A DNA stretch of 64,000 nucleotides from Lasiosphaeria ovina (GCA_033439765.1 JAULSN010000001.1:248001-312000), one strand, 5' to 3'. Shown: positions 35,292 to 46,447, counted from the first letter of the stretch. The notes: generated from the letters alone by a model not told the origin. Program-made: numbers and translations.

Positions 35292-36614
35292 ATGGCGCAG
35301 AAATTTTGCCTCGTCGCCCCTCGCCACAAGATGGCCATGCCTCGCGGAGGCAGATTGGAAGACATGCTCTTCGACGGCTCGGCCAGCAGCATCGTACGCC
35401 TGCTAGCCGTCCCCATCAGGCCGAAGGAGACACTGGTGCCTCTCGTTGACCTCCCTCATACGACGGTGTTTTCACCCGTGGCGGCCGCGACCACGTCGGT
35501 AGGTTCGACCCAAAATTTTCCTTCTGCCAATCTTTAGACTAACATTACGAAGAGTAAGAAGCGTAAAGCCGACAGCAAAGCGGAGCCCTCGCCATGCCAC
35601 AAGCGGCGAATGCTCAACAGCGGCAGGTCCATGGCAATTGCAAGGGCGAGGACAATGAGAAGGACCCGGGACCCGCCTACCTTCATTGGCCTTCCTACCG
35701 AGCTGCTTCGCATCGTCTTTGAGAAAATCGAGTCTATCGAGGATGTCGTCTGCCTCGCCCTGACAGACCGGTTCATGTGGCACGTCGGGCTAGAATATTT
35801 GCACAAGCACAACGCCTTGTTCCTCGGCCGATGGGCCAACAAGAACATCGTCTTTGCCGGAGAGGGCTGTCAGCCAAACGACTACCCGCCCAATCTGTTC
35901 TCCGCCAAGGAGCTGGACCAGCTCCGGGGGGAAAAATACATTTCCCCTTGGTTCAAGGACATCCCCGGGGTCCGCGGCGCACCTTTCAAACTTCACCACT
36001 TCGTCTACAGCTCCGTCTCCACGATCGAGGGAGACACAAGCCTCTACATTGACCACTCGGCGGATCTAATCCGCCACGTCAATCAAGTCATGGGCCTAAC
36101 CGCTGGCAAGGACGTCCCGCTCGCGCTGTTGTTTGCACGCATGGAAATTGGTGTCAGCGACGGCGACTACTACCCAACCGATGAGCCGTGGATCCTCCGC
36201 AATCTCACTACGCGGCAGTTTGTGCGGGCCGACGCACTCGCAGTGCGGCCTGAGGTCATCCGCGGCCCAAAAATCGGTATCATCGGCTTCGGCGAGGTCG
36301 TGATGGCGCGGACGTGCTGGACGACGGCCCCGGTCACTGGGGTAGCCGGCAGCACCACCATTCCATTGCGTGGCGTGTGGGCCGGCCACCGCTTCGACAT
36401 CACCACGCGCGATCGGCATGAGGACCGGAGAAAGGATGCCGACCAATGGACCGATGTCAGCGACGAGGTCGCGGCGGAGATGGCGCGGTTGTGGGAGGGC
36501 AAGTTCGGGCCTGACTGGCGCAAGACGTGTTTCGATGCCTGGCTGGAGAAGAATTCGCAAAACATCGATCTGAAACGGAGCCTTGGGATGATGTTTGGTA
36601 AGACAACGGTTTGA
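35292..36614 (+). CDS. F-box domain protein (422 residues)
   Basis: Exon 1 (35292-35498) and exon 2 (35553-36614) join in phase 0 over a 54-bp intron (GTAGGT, CTAAC, GAAG). After a variable N-terminus comes a basic KKRKAD patch (possible nuclear signal) and a clear F-box: IGLPTELLRIVFEKIESIED followed by VVCLALTDRFMW. F-box proteins recruit substrates to Skp1-Cul1 ubiquitin ligases. The remaining ~300 residues contain no recognised repeats; WILRNLTTRQFVRADALAV is typical of fungal F-box orphans of this size. Function beyond the F-box is unknown. Confidence 0.82.
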
Positions 36615-37224
36615 TTCTGCAAAAGCTCAAGTTTCTGTCTAGCCGTCCCTCAGAAAGAGAAAAACTATGGCTGGGGTGTGGAGAATTTCATTGGAGACAA
36701 ATATGAGGAAGTGCCGTGGTTTAGGATGAAGAGTGGGCGGTAGAAAGGGCGTTGATATTGGATTTTTCATAGAGTTTTTATCTTGTAATTATTCCAACAA
36801 TTATTTATATCTACTACTGCATTCATCATTCAGTGGTTCCACCATCACACACTGCTCTATACATTTCCGCAAGACATTACCGAGCGTGCTAAGCTCTGCG
36901 TCAGCAATGAGCTAATGAAAGTCGTACGACGACATATAGTAGAATCACCATCCTGAGACCCGACATGGTTGTAGAGAATCGAAGGGTCTTCTCTAGAGAA
37001 TTTCTTCTTCTCAGCAAGGATTATATCTATTATATCCCGGCGTTGGCCCAAACTCTCCACTACTCTCACTAGCAAGACTAGAATGTCATAGCCATAAAGT
37101 AGACAACTTCGTTCCATGTTCAAATCTCGGGTTCCTACCCGGGGGTGATAAATAGCCCCCCCCCCTCCCCTCTCCTCGCGAAAGAACCTAAATAGTATGT
37201 GGACAATTATTCAAGACAGCCCTC
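36615..37224. other. Intergenic stretch
   Basis: AT-rich, with a C11-like tract near 37157. No gene is supported. Confidence 0.5.
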
Positions 37225-38340
37225 TCAATTTGCCCTCGGTCTTATAACAACCACGATAGGCTTCTTTTCAATGAGCATTAAGACCCTCAGACTTTCCCAC
37301 ACAACCCATTTCTTCTCGTCTTTTGGCTCCGAAACATCAAAACTCCACAGCACTTTTGCCAGATCAACTGTCATCTCGGCCCACGCAAGATTCTAGCAAA
37401 TACAAGAGCGTGGACCAAAGGTAAAGGGCTAGAGAGCGTATTGCTCGTCGTTGTAAAATGGCGACTCGGGGTTCTCAGCGGCTTCGGGAAGCCACCGCTC
37501 CGGGCAGAAAGACAACAGGTTATGGAAGGAAGTCGGGTCGCGGTGCATTGAGGTGAACGTCATTGAGACTCGGGTCTGTCCATGAGTAAGCAACGTGGAA
37601 GCACCCGGCTTGGGAGACATGGGAAGGGGGTTCAAACTCACGCCGCCTGGCAACCACATTCCACACACCGTAGCCCCGCCCTCTGGAGCCCTCCATGGCG
37701 CTAACCAGGGGATCGGCGGGTACAGACGCAACACCTCGTTGAGAAAGGCGTTCAGGTACTCTAAATCCCAGACCGTCTGGATGGTGATCTCATCATACGC
37801 CCTAAAACGCTCCCGGATTTCGCCTACCAACAGCTCCATCTTATCCACGTTGTGAATCAGCAAATTCAACGACGCAGCTAGTGACAATGCTGTTGTCTCG
37901 CTCCCGGCGATGGCCAACTCGCTAAAGGTAGAATACACGATATTGAGATCCAGGGCAGGCCCTTTGCAGTTCTTGGAACCGAGTCGGCTGAAGAAGCCTG
38001 GATGTTGGCCTGGATGGTGGACATGAAATCCAGTCGCTGCGACGTGCTCTCGAGCCTCCGAGGGACCTTGTCAACGATGAGCTGGGCGTGGGCCTTTTGG
38101 GCTCTGGCGAGCGAGGCGGGGATCAGCATCGCGAGCATTGAGTCGACGGCGGGGTAGAAGCGCGTCGAGATGAGGGCGCCGTAGAACTTGATATTGGTGA
38201 AGATGAGCGAGATCCACCAGTGGTACGCGGAGCGCTGCAGACAGCCGAAGGACTTGTCAAAGGCCAGGTCACCGAGCACGTCAAACGTCATGTGTTTGAA
38301 CCACCGCATCACGTCAACTTCTGCCTCGCCTGGTTGGTCG
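37225..38340 (-). pseudogene. Cytochrome P450, 5'-truncated and broken
   Basis: The remaining part starts around VDVMRWFKHMTFDVLGDLAF (helix C-E region) and runs through the I-helix AGSETTALSLA, the ExxR helix (NEVLRLYPPIPW), the PERW segment (FCPERWLPEAAENP) and the haem loop FGPRSCIC. The N-terminal ~170 residues, including the membrane anchor, are missing. A frame change lies near 37900-37960, before the I-helix. TAG stops at 37429-37431 and 37393-37395 flank the haem loop, each one transition from a Gln codon. An in-frame 63-bp intron (GTGAGT to GGACAG) sits near 37570-37635. Intact members are ER-bound mono-oxygenases of fungal secondary metabolism. The 5' end is replaced at about 38340 by a GGPP-synthase fragment on the other strand. 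Confidence 0.85.
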
Positions 38341-38648
38341 GACGAGGGGATGGCCTCGACGAGGGCAAGTACTCTCTGCCGCTTATCCACGCGCTCCACA
38401 CGCTACCCGAGCACGAGTATCTCGTCTTGCGCAAAATGCTCACCCAGAGACGTGTCTGTGGCAAGTCAACGCCACAGCACAAGTAGATGGTGCTGGGCTT
38501 GCTCTAAAATGCTGGGAGTCTTGAGTACACGCCCGAGGCCATCCGCACGCTGCAGCGAGAGGTGGACCGCGAGCTGGAGCTGGTGGAGAGGGAAACCGGC
38601 GTCGAGAACACGGAGCTGAGTATTGTTATTGACATGATGAAGTTGTGA
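38341..38648 (+). pseudogene. Geranylgeranyl diphosphate synthase C-terminal fragment
   Basis: One frame encodes GLDEGKYSLPLIHALHTLPE, then YLVLRKMLTQRRV and, after two stops (TAG 38484-38486, TAA 38505-38507), AGSLEYTPEAIRTLQREVDR to a final TGA. LDEGK-SLP followed by IHAL is characteristic of the C-terminal part of fungal GGPP synthases (polyprenyl synthetases), which join isopentenyl units to make the C20 precursor of diterpenoids. Both Asp-rich catalytic motifs lie upstream in intact enzymes and are absent here. The fragment begins exactly where the minus-strand P450 loses its 5' half. Non-functional. Confidence 0.82.
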
Positions 38649-39052
38649 CTTTCCTTGGTGCTTAGTCTGGCGATGGGGACTTCAATGTCCGTTGTGGCGA
38701 AATGCCTGTGCTTGTTTCATTTTATTTTCCCTCCCCTCTTGACGTAATTACCTAGGTAGCAGTATTCTTGAGTTTTGTTACGCGGTTCAAGAAGTATCAT
38801 CCCCAGAACCCTGAACACGGGCCAGACACCCTCGAGTCCATATTCCTGTGGCGGTATGTAATCGTGTGGAAAACTGCCTTATATTAGGCCCAAGTAATAA
38901 GGCTAGAACGGACACTTTCCGGGGATCGGAATATATTTACAAAACAATATACACCCGCTCAATTCCGCTCTCTCTGTTACGCTCCACCATGTTATGATAG
39001 CCCACCCGTATCCCCCGCTCTCAGACCACCCAAACCTGCCACCTCAACTTCC
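38649..39052. other. Intergenic stretch
   Basis: AT-rich; no coding or RNA signal seen. Confidence 0.5.
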
Positions 39053-39440
39053 CTAACCTGGGTGACCCAGCGGCATGTGGTCATCCAGCCACAATTCTAT
39101 GCCCTCCGGATTAGTCACGGTAACCCCTGGGCCCGGCCCTCGTGCCAGCGGACCAGCATGCCGCATCGTGACCCAGCTGCACCTGGGCAGCAAACCGCGG
39201 TACACGGGGTCCCCGGTCTGCCTGTTGACCCAGGTATCCAGGTGACCTGCGTCGTCGATGAAAGCTTGCCTCGAGCACGTGTACGACGTAAAGACGAGCG
39301 GCGACCACCTGCGGGCCTCGGGTGGGCTGAGCCAGTCTCCCCAAGATGCCCGAACAAGCTGGTATCTCTGCCTCTCGGCCTCGCGGTTGGCCTCGTCGTC
39401 GCTGATGTCGCTATCAGACTCCCACTCGGACGAGCTGCTA

Positions 39441-39472
<32 letters not shown>

Positions 39473-39928
39473 TTCGCTTTCCGTGATCATGGTGGCGGCA
39501 AAGTTGTGCAGCTCCACGAGGCTGAGTGGTTGGAATCCGCCCGTCTGTGGCAGGTACCAGTACACGACGCCGTTTGACCCCACCGCGTACACAAGCTCTG
39601 CCGGTGAAACGCCGCAAATTGGGATCTGGCGGATGAACTCCAGGCCTGGCTGGAGAGCTGTGGCGCTGCTGTTGGAGGAAGGGCTGTGCGAAATTGGGGC
39701 GGGAGTGGCGGCCACCTCGGCGGGAGTAGCGGTCACCTCGGCGGGATTGTTGTCACGAGCAACGAGATGTGCGTACGCGGGGTTTTGTCGCAGGAAATAG
39801 CCCAGATGCTCCTCGTTGAGAACGGCTGACCGGTGTGCGGTCGGGCTGTAGTAGTGCACCCTGCCCCGACTGTCGATCGCGTAGAAGCAGCCGAAGCGGG
39901 GGCACGGGATCTCTGTGAGTACACGCAT
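39053..39928 (-). CDS. Orphan protein with two similar modules and a poly-Asp run
   Basis: A single frame of 291 residues with a normal ATG. Two N-terminal segments resemble each other: CFYAIDSRGRVHYYSPT with LNEEHLGYFL, and LVYAVGSNGVVYWYLPQ with LSLVELHNFA. This suggests an internal duplication of ~35-40 residues separated by an Ala/Pro/Ser linker. An 11-residue Asp run plus Ser/Glu (near residue 155) is encoded by a CGT-triplet array. The C-terminal half (WGDWLSPPEARRWSPLVF, WVNRQTGDPVYRGLLPRC) has several Trp and Cys. I recognise no family. Low-complexity acid plus compact modules could mean protein binding, but that is a guess. Confidence 0.6.
39441..39472. repeat. (CGT)n microsatellite encoding poly-Asp
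   Basis: About ten CGT triplets; read on the minus strand they encode the Asp run of the overlapping orphan gene. Confidence 0.9.
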
Positions 39929-41152
39929 TGTTTCTTTTCTCAGTGCGCACTGTTCAGGTTGCGATTAGGTTTATTGCTGGGCTTTTCTTCTTCTTCTGGC
40001 AGGTGACGGTTTCGTTCGCTGGACGTTTTTCACGGACGACAATGTTGGTCAAGTCACTGGATAGGAGTGTTCGCGTGATGAATATTTGCAATTTTGAAAA
40101 AAAAAAAAAAAAATTGTGGGAGACGGAAAAGTTCAGTCACCTATGTGGTGAGCTATCTGTGCCATTCATTAGGTAAGTCCTTATCGGAAGCCAGAGATCA
40201 GATGGCTGTCGAGCCAGTGACAGACCTTTAATAGGCCTATGTAACCTCCGTCCCAACAGGAGTCGTCGTTATTAGCGCCATACCGGTTCTTGTCTTGTCG
40301 GTCGGCGCATCCGAGCCAGGGCATGCCAGGACAGGCCAGGACAGCCAGTAATCTCCCATCCCGAGGTATTATGAAGGAGGGATCTCTCTTCCGCTTTCTA
40401 GAAACCCACTCCATCTTCAGAGACCGAAGAATTCAAATCTGTCTGAATCAGGGGTCTCCCCATCATACGCAGGGTCGGCGGACGACATGTTGATGCACTG
40501 AGCCAGTTCAAAATTTAGAGGTAGACAGTGGCCCTCCTCGCGTATCAGACCAACAAGTAGGAGCTAATCATTAGTACCATAGTTACCTGCAATGAACAGG
40601 CGTGTGTGCTAATACTGCCGACGGTACGGTGGCACGGGGTCTTAAAGCTGCACAAGCCTTCCTGAAGTTCCTAGCAATGAGGAAAGATTCACTGCAAGAT
40701 CAAAGGACTGATATAGCCAGGCCCACACCTGAACATGAGACGAGGCACGTGGACCCGCACCCACATTGAGATCCCCAGTCCAACCATCATCTCTCTACCC
40801 GCATATATTCCGCCGTGGCTTACATCGACTTACTTCCTCCAAGCAATACGGTTACCCGTTTTTCACCCAAAATCGATAATACACAACGGCAGTGCTGGAA
40901 ATAAGTAGATGGTGTATTACATCGTTGCAGTCAGCCCCAAGATATAAGCCAGAAACAACGGATTAGGAAAAGGAAAAATGGGGTGTATTATCTCTAAAAT
41001 AAAAAATGCCAGGTCGCTGCCTAGTGCGCACAGCCCGGAAGCGCTACCGACCTGAACGGCATGTACGAAACTAGTGTAAGTGCTAGAAAAAATAAGGCGG
41101 GTTTGGTATGGGGGAAAAAAGAAATCGAGCCATGCTTGGGAAGTGGTTAGGA
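39929..41152. other. Gene-poor stretch before the transposon
   Basis: It contains an A-tract (about 16 A) near 40100. No gene is supported. It becomes AT-rich towards the TA target site at 41153. Confidence 0.5.
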
Positions 41153-41200
41153 TAACGTGTGTAATAAGCGAGATGAACAGACAAGCGAGTTGAACACTTT
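41153..41200. repeat. Left TIR of Fot1-like element 1 (with TA)
   Basis: Begins TA-ACGTGTGTAATAAGCGAG and ends GTTGAACACTTT. It is the inverted counterpart of the right end with two transition differences. Confidence 0.95.
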
Positions 41201-41289
41201 CCACAACCTCACCACAACTACCCTCAATTATACAACTATAATACTAGGAAATAATAATAAATAAATCGGAAACAGATGAATCAGACGAT

Positions 41290-43665
41290 TCTACAGCCTC
41301 CTTATACGTACGTGCATTATGGCCAGGCTTACCGCATACGCCACAGTATCGAATCTTCGTACGAGACCCCCCTACACCACCACCATTTTGTCGTATTTCC
41401 TGGACCAACTACCCACCTATAGCCTTCTAATCCAGTAGATCCTATCCCTCTTATATAGTAAGTGACCCTCCAAGCCGTACACGTGTTTTTTTGGCTCTCC
41501 GTCGCTTACTAAGGTCCTTATTAGCCTTCTGAAGTACTAAGACCTCTATACGTAAAAGAGCCACCTCGTGTATTATAGCCATCGTACCTTTAGCTAATCG
41601 ATCCATAGTAGTTAGTATTAGTATTGGAGAGCTACCCTAATGGTTGGAAATTCGAGTTTTGATAAACGCTAACTATAAGGTAGCCTCTCTTAGGTTTTAT
41701 AGCGTTTAGGAGACCCAAGGTAGCGATATGGTTGGGCTTATAGCTAGGGGTATTAGAGTCCGAATACGTATATCCAGCTTAAATATCACCCTCTCTAGAT
41801 CGTACGGCATAAGGCCGGCTCTAGTAAACCCCCCCTAGATATTCCTTTCCGTAACCGAAGTAAAAAACGCCTTTCTAAACCTATAAAGAAACTCCAGCTT
41901 ACTAATATATATAATATTTATCCGTATTAGCTACTTAATTTAATAGCCGTACGCCTTCTTTAACGGCCTAAAGTAACTAATATCTAATAGCTGAAGTAGG
42001 TATAAAGAGTACGGAGGTATATAGAATATAATAATATTATACTCCCGGTAATAAGTCTCGAATTCTTTAGAGTAATAGTTATCGTAGCCGTCGAGAATTA
42101 ATAGTCAGTATATTCCCTTCGTACGAGATACTATATAGAAATCGAAGTACCGAATCTAATCCATACCTTTCTTATTAGTAGTCTAGCTATTATCGGTTAT
42201 TACGATACCCTAGGTACCCAGAAGGTTATACTCTTAATACTAATTAGTAAGGTAATATTACTTAGCTAAGATAATAAATAGTAGGATAGTCCAGCCTAGA
42301 GTATTCACTCCTTAGATAACTATAGCCTACTCTCGATTACTAGGCTAGGCTTACTTAACCCTACTACGGCTATTAGAGGTAGTGTTGAACTACGTTCCTG
42401 TATAGGCCTGAACTCAGCACCTATACAGGGTGCGCAGGGCAGCAGGCGCAGCGGAAGCAAGGCGTGTAGCGTATATCGGGAACCAAGTGCAGGGTAGGTC
42501 GATCAAGTGCAGGGTAGACTGTAGAGAGCTGTGCCCTACGGTCCGATACAACAGTGCTTCTGCAAGGCACTGAGGGAAGCAGGCTGACTGACTACAGGTC
42601 TGTAGAACTCTGCTACAGGCCTGCCACTCAGACTGTGAGGACTCTGCTCAGTAGTCTACCTCGTAGGCTGTAGGGGACTCTGCCCTACAGTCAGGGTCTT
42701 CGGGACCAACTGTGGGTGCTGAAGAAGATAGAGAGGAGTTGTATTATAGAAGAAGTATAGTACAAAGAGTGGTGAGTGCAGTGCTTACTTGTTGCTTTCT
42801 TTTGTACTCACAACAAGAGGCTTGCTTGCTTGCTTAAGGAAATCTATCTAAGAGAAAGGACAGGTCTATATAGACCTAAGGTGGGCTCTCTAGAAGGTTC
42901 TAGAGGCCCACAGGCTTCGTAGACAGCTCTGTATTCTATAGTCTTCTAGTGGGCTTGTCTTACGTGTGCCAAGACGTATAGGGGTTTCGAGAGGGTGCTG
43001 TGGGGCAAAGTAAACAATCTAGGTATAGCGCCCTCAGCACCACACAACAGCCACAACACTCACAACTCCAACACAGCTACTGCAGTGCCCTGCACTTCAG
43101 AACCTACAATCCTAGTAACTAGCCATACTTTAACAGGTAGTAACTACTATAGCGGGGATAATAATGCCTATTATAAAGCCGGTCTCGTCGAAATTATACG
43201 AATCTTCGTTAAGGATACCGTACTTAGCCTTCGTATTATATATAAGCGTAAACCACTCGCGAATAACTTTTAGATCTTCGTATTTAGCCCTCTAGTTATC
43301 GTATTTACGCGTAAAACGCGTCCGAAGTTCTGGCTAGCGCTTAACGAAGTTATAAGCCCAGCGTATACTAATAGAGGGCGCGTCGCGTTCGCGTAATAAT
43401 CGATTAGCCATATCTTCTATGTACGAAAGCCGGGGATAAAATACGCGCGTATATAGCTTAATAATATACTGAATAATCGTTTTCTCTTCTAAATCCGTAA
43501 GCTTACGCGAATTGGCTAGAGTATCACGTCGTATAGGTTTGCCGTCGCGTCGGTTGCGTATAGTATTTACCGTAACTTGATATATTATTACTATAGTTCG
43601 AATACTGAGTTTTAGGTCGTTTTGAATAGCCCTGAGGGCCAAATTCACCCTAGCTTCGTATGAAG
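41290..43665 (-). pseudogene. Fot1/pogo transposase relic (DDE superfamily)
   Basis: Reading leftwards from ~43665: YEARVNLALRAIQNDLKLSI (psq-type helix-turn-helix), then a CENP-B-type second DNA-binding part (KLTDLEEKTIIQYIIKLYT), then YNFDETGF with the first catalytic Asp near 43180-43198. The coding region is cut by the solo LTR and resumes in frame at ~42380. It then contains LILDGYDNY with the second Asp near 42080-42100, PPYSLYLLQLLDISYFRPLK (third Asp region), KLEFLYRFRKAF, a basic SKRRRAKK stretch and a CCHC-like zinc-knuckle remnant (YCGVCGKPGHNARTY) near 41300-41345. Many stops interrupt it. Intact relatives cut and paste the element at TA sites. Confidence 0.93.
42383..43135. mobile_element. 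Solo LTR (753 bp) inserted in the transposase relic
   Basis: It starts TGTTGAAC and ends TTTAACA (TG...CA ends, short imperfect inverted terminus). It is flanked by a perfect 5-bp duplication GGTAG (42378-42382 and 43136-43140). If the segment and one GGTAG copy are ignored, the transposase frame reads through, confirming the insertion borders. No retroelement coding region is present, so it is a solo LTR left by recombination between two LTRs. Its base composition is near 50% GC, unlike the AT-rich host element, so it seems to have escaped the mutation that hit its host. Superfamily (copia or gypsy) cannot be told. Confidence 0.9.
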
Positions 43666-43727
43666 GAAGAGATATTTGAGGTTATTGAGGAATTTGGTGT
43701 TTTGTGGAGAGGAGGCGCGTCGCGTCA

Positions 43728-43775
43728 AAAGTGTTCAACTCGCTTATCTGTTCATCTCGCTTATCACACACGTTA
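43728..43775. repeat. Right TIR of Fot1-like element 1 (with TA)
   Basis: Begins AAAGTGTTCAACTCGC and ends CACACACGT-TA; reverse complement of the left TIR at 46 of 48 positions. Confidence 0.95.
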
Positions 43776-43929
43776 CGCATTGCGTCGCCACGACACAATG
43801 CCCTTCCTCTCGTAAAGTCCAGTAAAGCCCCGTGGGCACGCACGCATCTAAATCGAGCAGCCGGGCTCCTCTCCGAAAAGACCCCACCAATGATATCGCT
43901 CAAAACCACGCGAGCCAGCCTCAAACCAT

Positions 43930-44229
43930 CTACTCGACCTCCGCCTCTGCCTCGACAACAGGCTCGACAAAATCGTCCTCCTCGCCGTCGTCTTTCTCGA
44001 GCGGCGCCCACGACTTGGCCCCGTTGGCACCCACGAGTCGTGGCCGCACGTCTTTGCGCACCTTGACAGCAAACCGCGCGCAAACTCTGCGCGGCCTCGC
44101 CGGCCACATGCCAACAACAGGCAGATCGTCGTCGACAGACGCAAAGTCGGCGCAGTAGCACCCCAGCTGGACGAGGCGCAGCCGCTTGAGATGCGGGAAG
44201 GGGCAGGGCCAGGCTGACGGCGCGGCCGA

Positions 44230-44271
<42 letters not shown>

Positions 44272-45604
44272 TTCGCTGCTAATCTCGTTACCACCGCCAC
44301 CGCTGCCACTAGCAATGCCCCGGCGGCGTCGCGCAGTAGCAGCAGCATCCCATGCGGCGTCCAGCACGGCCCTGCGGCCCTTGGAACGGCGGCGCGTGAG
44401 ATCCTCGAGCGCGTCGAGGATGGCCAGGCGCTTGCACTCGTGGACGACGAAGCGGTCAGCGTCGTAGACGCGGCGCCAGGGCTCGCCTTGCGCGGGGCGG
44501 CCGTGCACGATGCAGCCCGGGCGCGTGTACGCGCAGTCGTCGGGCCGGAACAGCTCGACGCGCAGCTCCTGTATGTTAGGTAGGTTGCGGCGCAGCACGT
44601 TGAGCACGCTCCCGTACAGGCTCGTCATGGAGCTCATGCCGCCGAAGATGTGCGTCGCCTCGCGGCGCTGGTTGGTCAGGGTGAGCTTGACGAGGCGGAT
44701 GCGCTCGGCCACGCTGAACGGCACGCGCGGCATGTCGGCCCGCCACTGTTCAGCGCGCCGCTGGATGGCGATCTGGTCGTCGGGAATCCCGTGGCCCATG
44801 TACAAGCCCGGGTTGAACTTGGCGGCCAGGCCCGGCGTGCACGTGATACGCCGCGTGGTAGGGTCGGTGCGCAGGAGGTGGTGGTTTCCGTCTCTCCGCA
44901 CGATCATGTTGACGCGCGTCAGGTGCAGATCGAGAGGGAGCACGAGCGAATCGCGCAGCGGATCGAAGGGGAAGGTGTCGGGCCTGGGCAGCCCGAACCG
45001 CGCGATGGCGAAGGCCCGAGTGGTGCGATCGACGGCGTACCAGGGGTTGTCGGCGAACTCGGGCGGGTCGGACCGCACCACGATGGCTGGGTCGGCGCCC
45101 AGGTTGTGGTAGTACCCCTGCCCAGGGTAGTGCAACGGCAGACGAAGCAGGACGAAGTGGAACATCCACATCTCGGCCTGCAGCTCGTGCGGAGGGACAT
45201 CCTCTAGTATGACCTTATGCTGGAGCTCGGTTGGGAGTTTATAGAAGCGCCTGAAGCGGGGACGCTTGGCCTGTTCCTGGCTACTAGTATCGCTACTAGT
45301 AGTCTCCGTCTCGCTCTCTGACTCCTGGAAACTAGCCTCGCTGGCAGCACGCTCCACGGTAGACCCAAAGGTGTGGAGACCGATGACCTCGGGTGACGCT
45401 TGGAAGCAGCGGACGAAATTTTTGGCCTCCAGCAGCCCATTCATCCTAAAATGGGGAATTAGATACGTTAGAATTTCAAACCGGTTTTTTCATGTCTGGA
45501 AAACTTGGCAGATCGTAGTGAGAACTAGGGTTATTTGTTAATATTTACCAGTTGCTTGTGGCAGAAATTTCTACGGTCGCGATTTCGTCCTCGTGTCCCG
45601 ACAT
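43930..45604 (-). CDS. 2EXR/F-box-like protein with poly-Asp tract (523 residues)
   Basis: A short exon 1 (45604-45549, MSGHEDEIATVEISATSN) joins exon 2 (45445-43930) over a 103-bp intron (GTAAAT, TTCTAAC, TTTTAG), completing a Trp codon. After an acidic, Ser-rich N-terminus comes FYKLPTELQHKVILEDVP, an LP.EL helix start shared by F-box and 2EXR-type fungal proteins. DRTTRAFAIARFGLPRPDTF and DSLVLPLDLHLTRV then recall the 2EXR pattern. The C-terminal part includes an SGSGGGG stretch and about 14 Asp encoded by a GTC array (44231-44274). Function is unknown; protein-protein recruitment is a reasonable guess. The stop is ~155 bp from the right end of transposon 1. Confidence 0.68.
44231..44274. 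repeat. (GTC)n microsatellite encoding poly-Asp
   Basis: About 14 triplets; the minus strand encodes the Asp run of the 2EXR-like protein. It is a likely site of length variation. Confidence 0.9.
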
Positions 45605-46399
45605 CTTGGTAGTGGTAATAATGATGTGAGAGACTTTACGACTGTAGGATAAACGGAAGGAATATAGGGTAGTTAGAGGTAGAACTAGGAGCCTAGAAAA
45701 AGGAATAGGAAAGAAATGCGCTTCCTTCAGTTCTTGGGGGTAATGATGAGGAAGAGAACCGAGCACGAAAAAATGAGGTTTTTGGTTGGGGAGCTTTGCT
45801 GGGAAGAACTTTCTAGATGAGGTCACTGACGAGGTGTTCAGGATTGGAAAAGGGAATGCCTGGTCGGACTGTAGGAAAATGAATTTATGCCCCTGGAAGT
45901 GGACGATAGCAAGCTGTGCGGGCAGAGAAGCAGGAACAATCCGCTACACGGTCCTGCTTGACAGCATGAGTGGAGCAGCGCTATTGTCTTCCTATTGTTA
46001 TCTATGGCACTGTTCTTCCACGTGGCACGCCTGTTCATCGTCTGAGAAGTGAGGCCATTCTGGTTTCTCCCTCGTAGCGCTGGGCCGCTGGGCCGCCGGG
46101 CTTCCGGCCATAGTAACGATCTGAGCCTTACTCAAATCCTACTCAGAATGCGGTAGATTGGAGCACGGAAGCCAAGATAGAACAATGTGCAATCTGGGCA
46201 GATTACACAAAAGAACCAGTACCAAGTCCTCAATGTTAAACCGGACGAACCGTCCAACAGTTTTGCCTAGAATACCCGCTGTTCACGCACAGTTATCATC
46301 CACAAGATTCTCTCGTGCAATTTTTCGTTCACCCCACGAACATTTGCTAATCCGGAGTTCTAGTGAGCTAGATTGTCCGTGTTACGGTAGTAGTGTGAG
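45605..46399. other. Intergenic stretch
   Basis: It includes the promoter of the 2EXR-like gene and short GGGCCGCTGGGCCGCCGGGC-type repeats near 46080-46110. No gene is supported. Confidence 0.5.
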
Positions 46400-46401
46400 T
46401 A

Positions 46402-46447
46402 AGTCAACTAGGCCAAAAGCGGAACACCCTGGCAGCGGAACATGCCG
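46402..46447. repeat. Left TIR of Fot1-like element 2
   Basis: AGTCAACTAGGCCAAAAGCG and onward; preceded by TA. Matches the inverse of the right end at 45 of 46 positions. Confidence 0.95.

Larger units (their letters stand above)
41155..43773 (-). mobile_element. Fot1/pogo-type DNA transposon, RIP-degraded, split by a solo LTR
   Basis: Terminal inverted repeats (41153-41200 and 43728-43775 including the TA) match at 46 of 48 positions, and both differences are transitions. A TA dinucleotide flanks each end (41153-41154 and 43774-43775), the target-site duplication expected of this superfamily. Between them the minus strand encodes a degraded pogo-family transposase. Without the 758 bases of LTR plus one duplication, the element would be about 1.86 kb, close to Fot1 size. 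High AT content and many TAA/TAG codons point to RIP. Confidence 0.95.

Noticed and set aside
42383..43135. Possible intact LTR retrotransposon
   Set aside because: The GGTAG duplication flanks a single 753-bp segment with no internal coding region, so only a solo LTR is supported.
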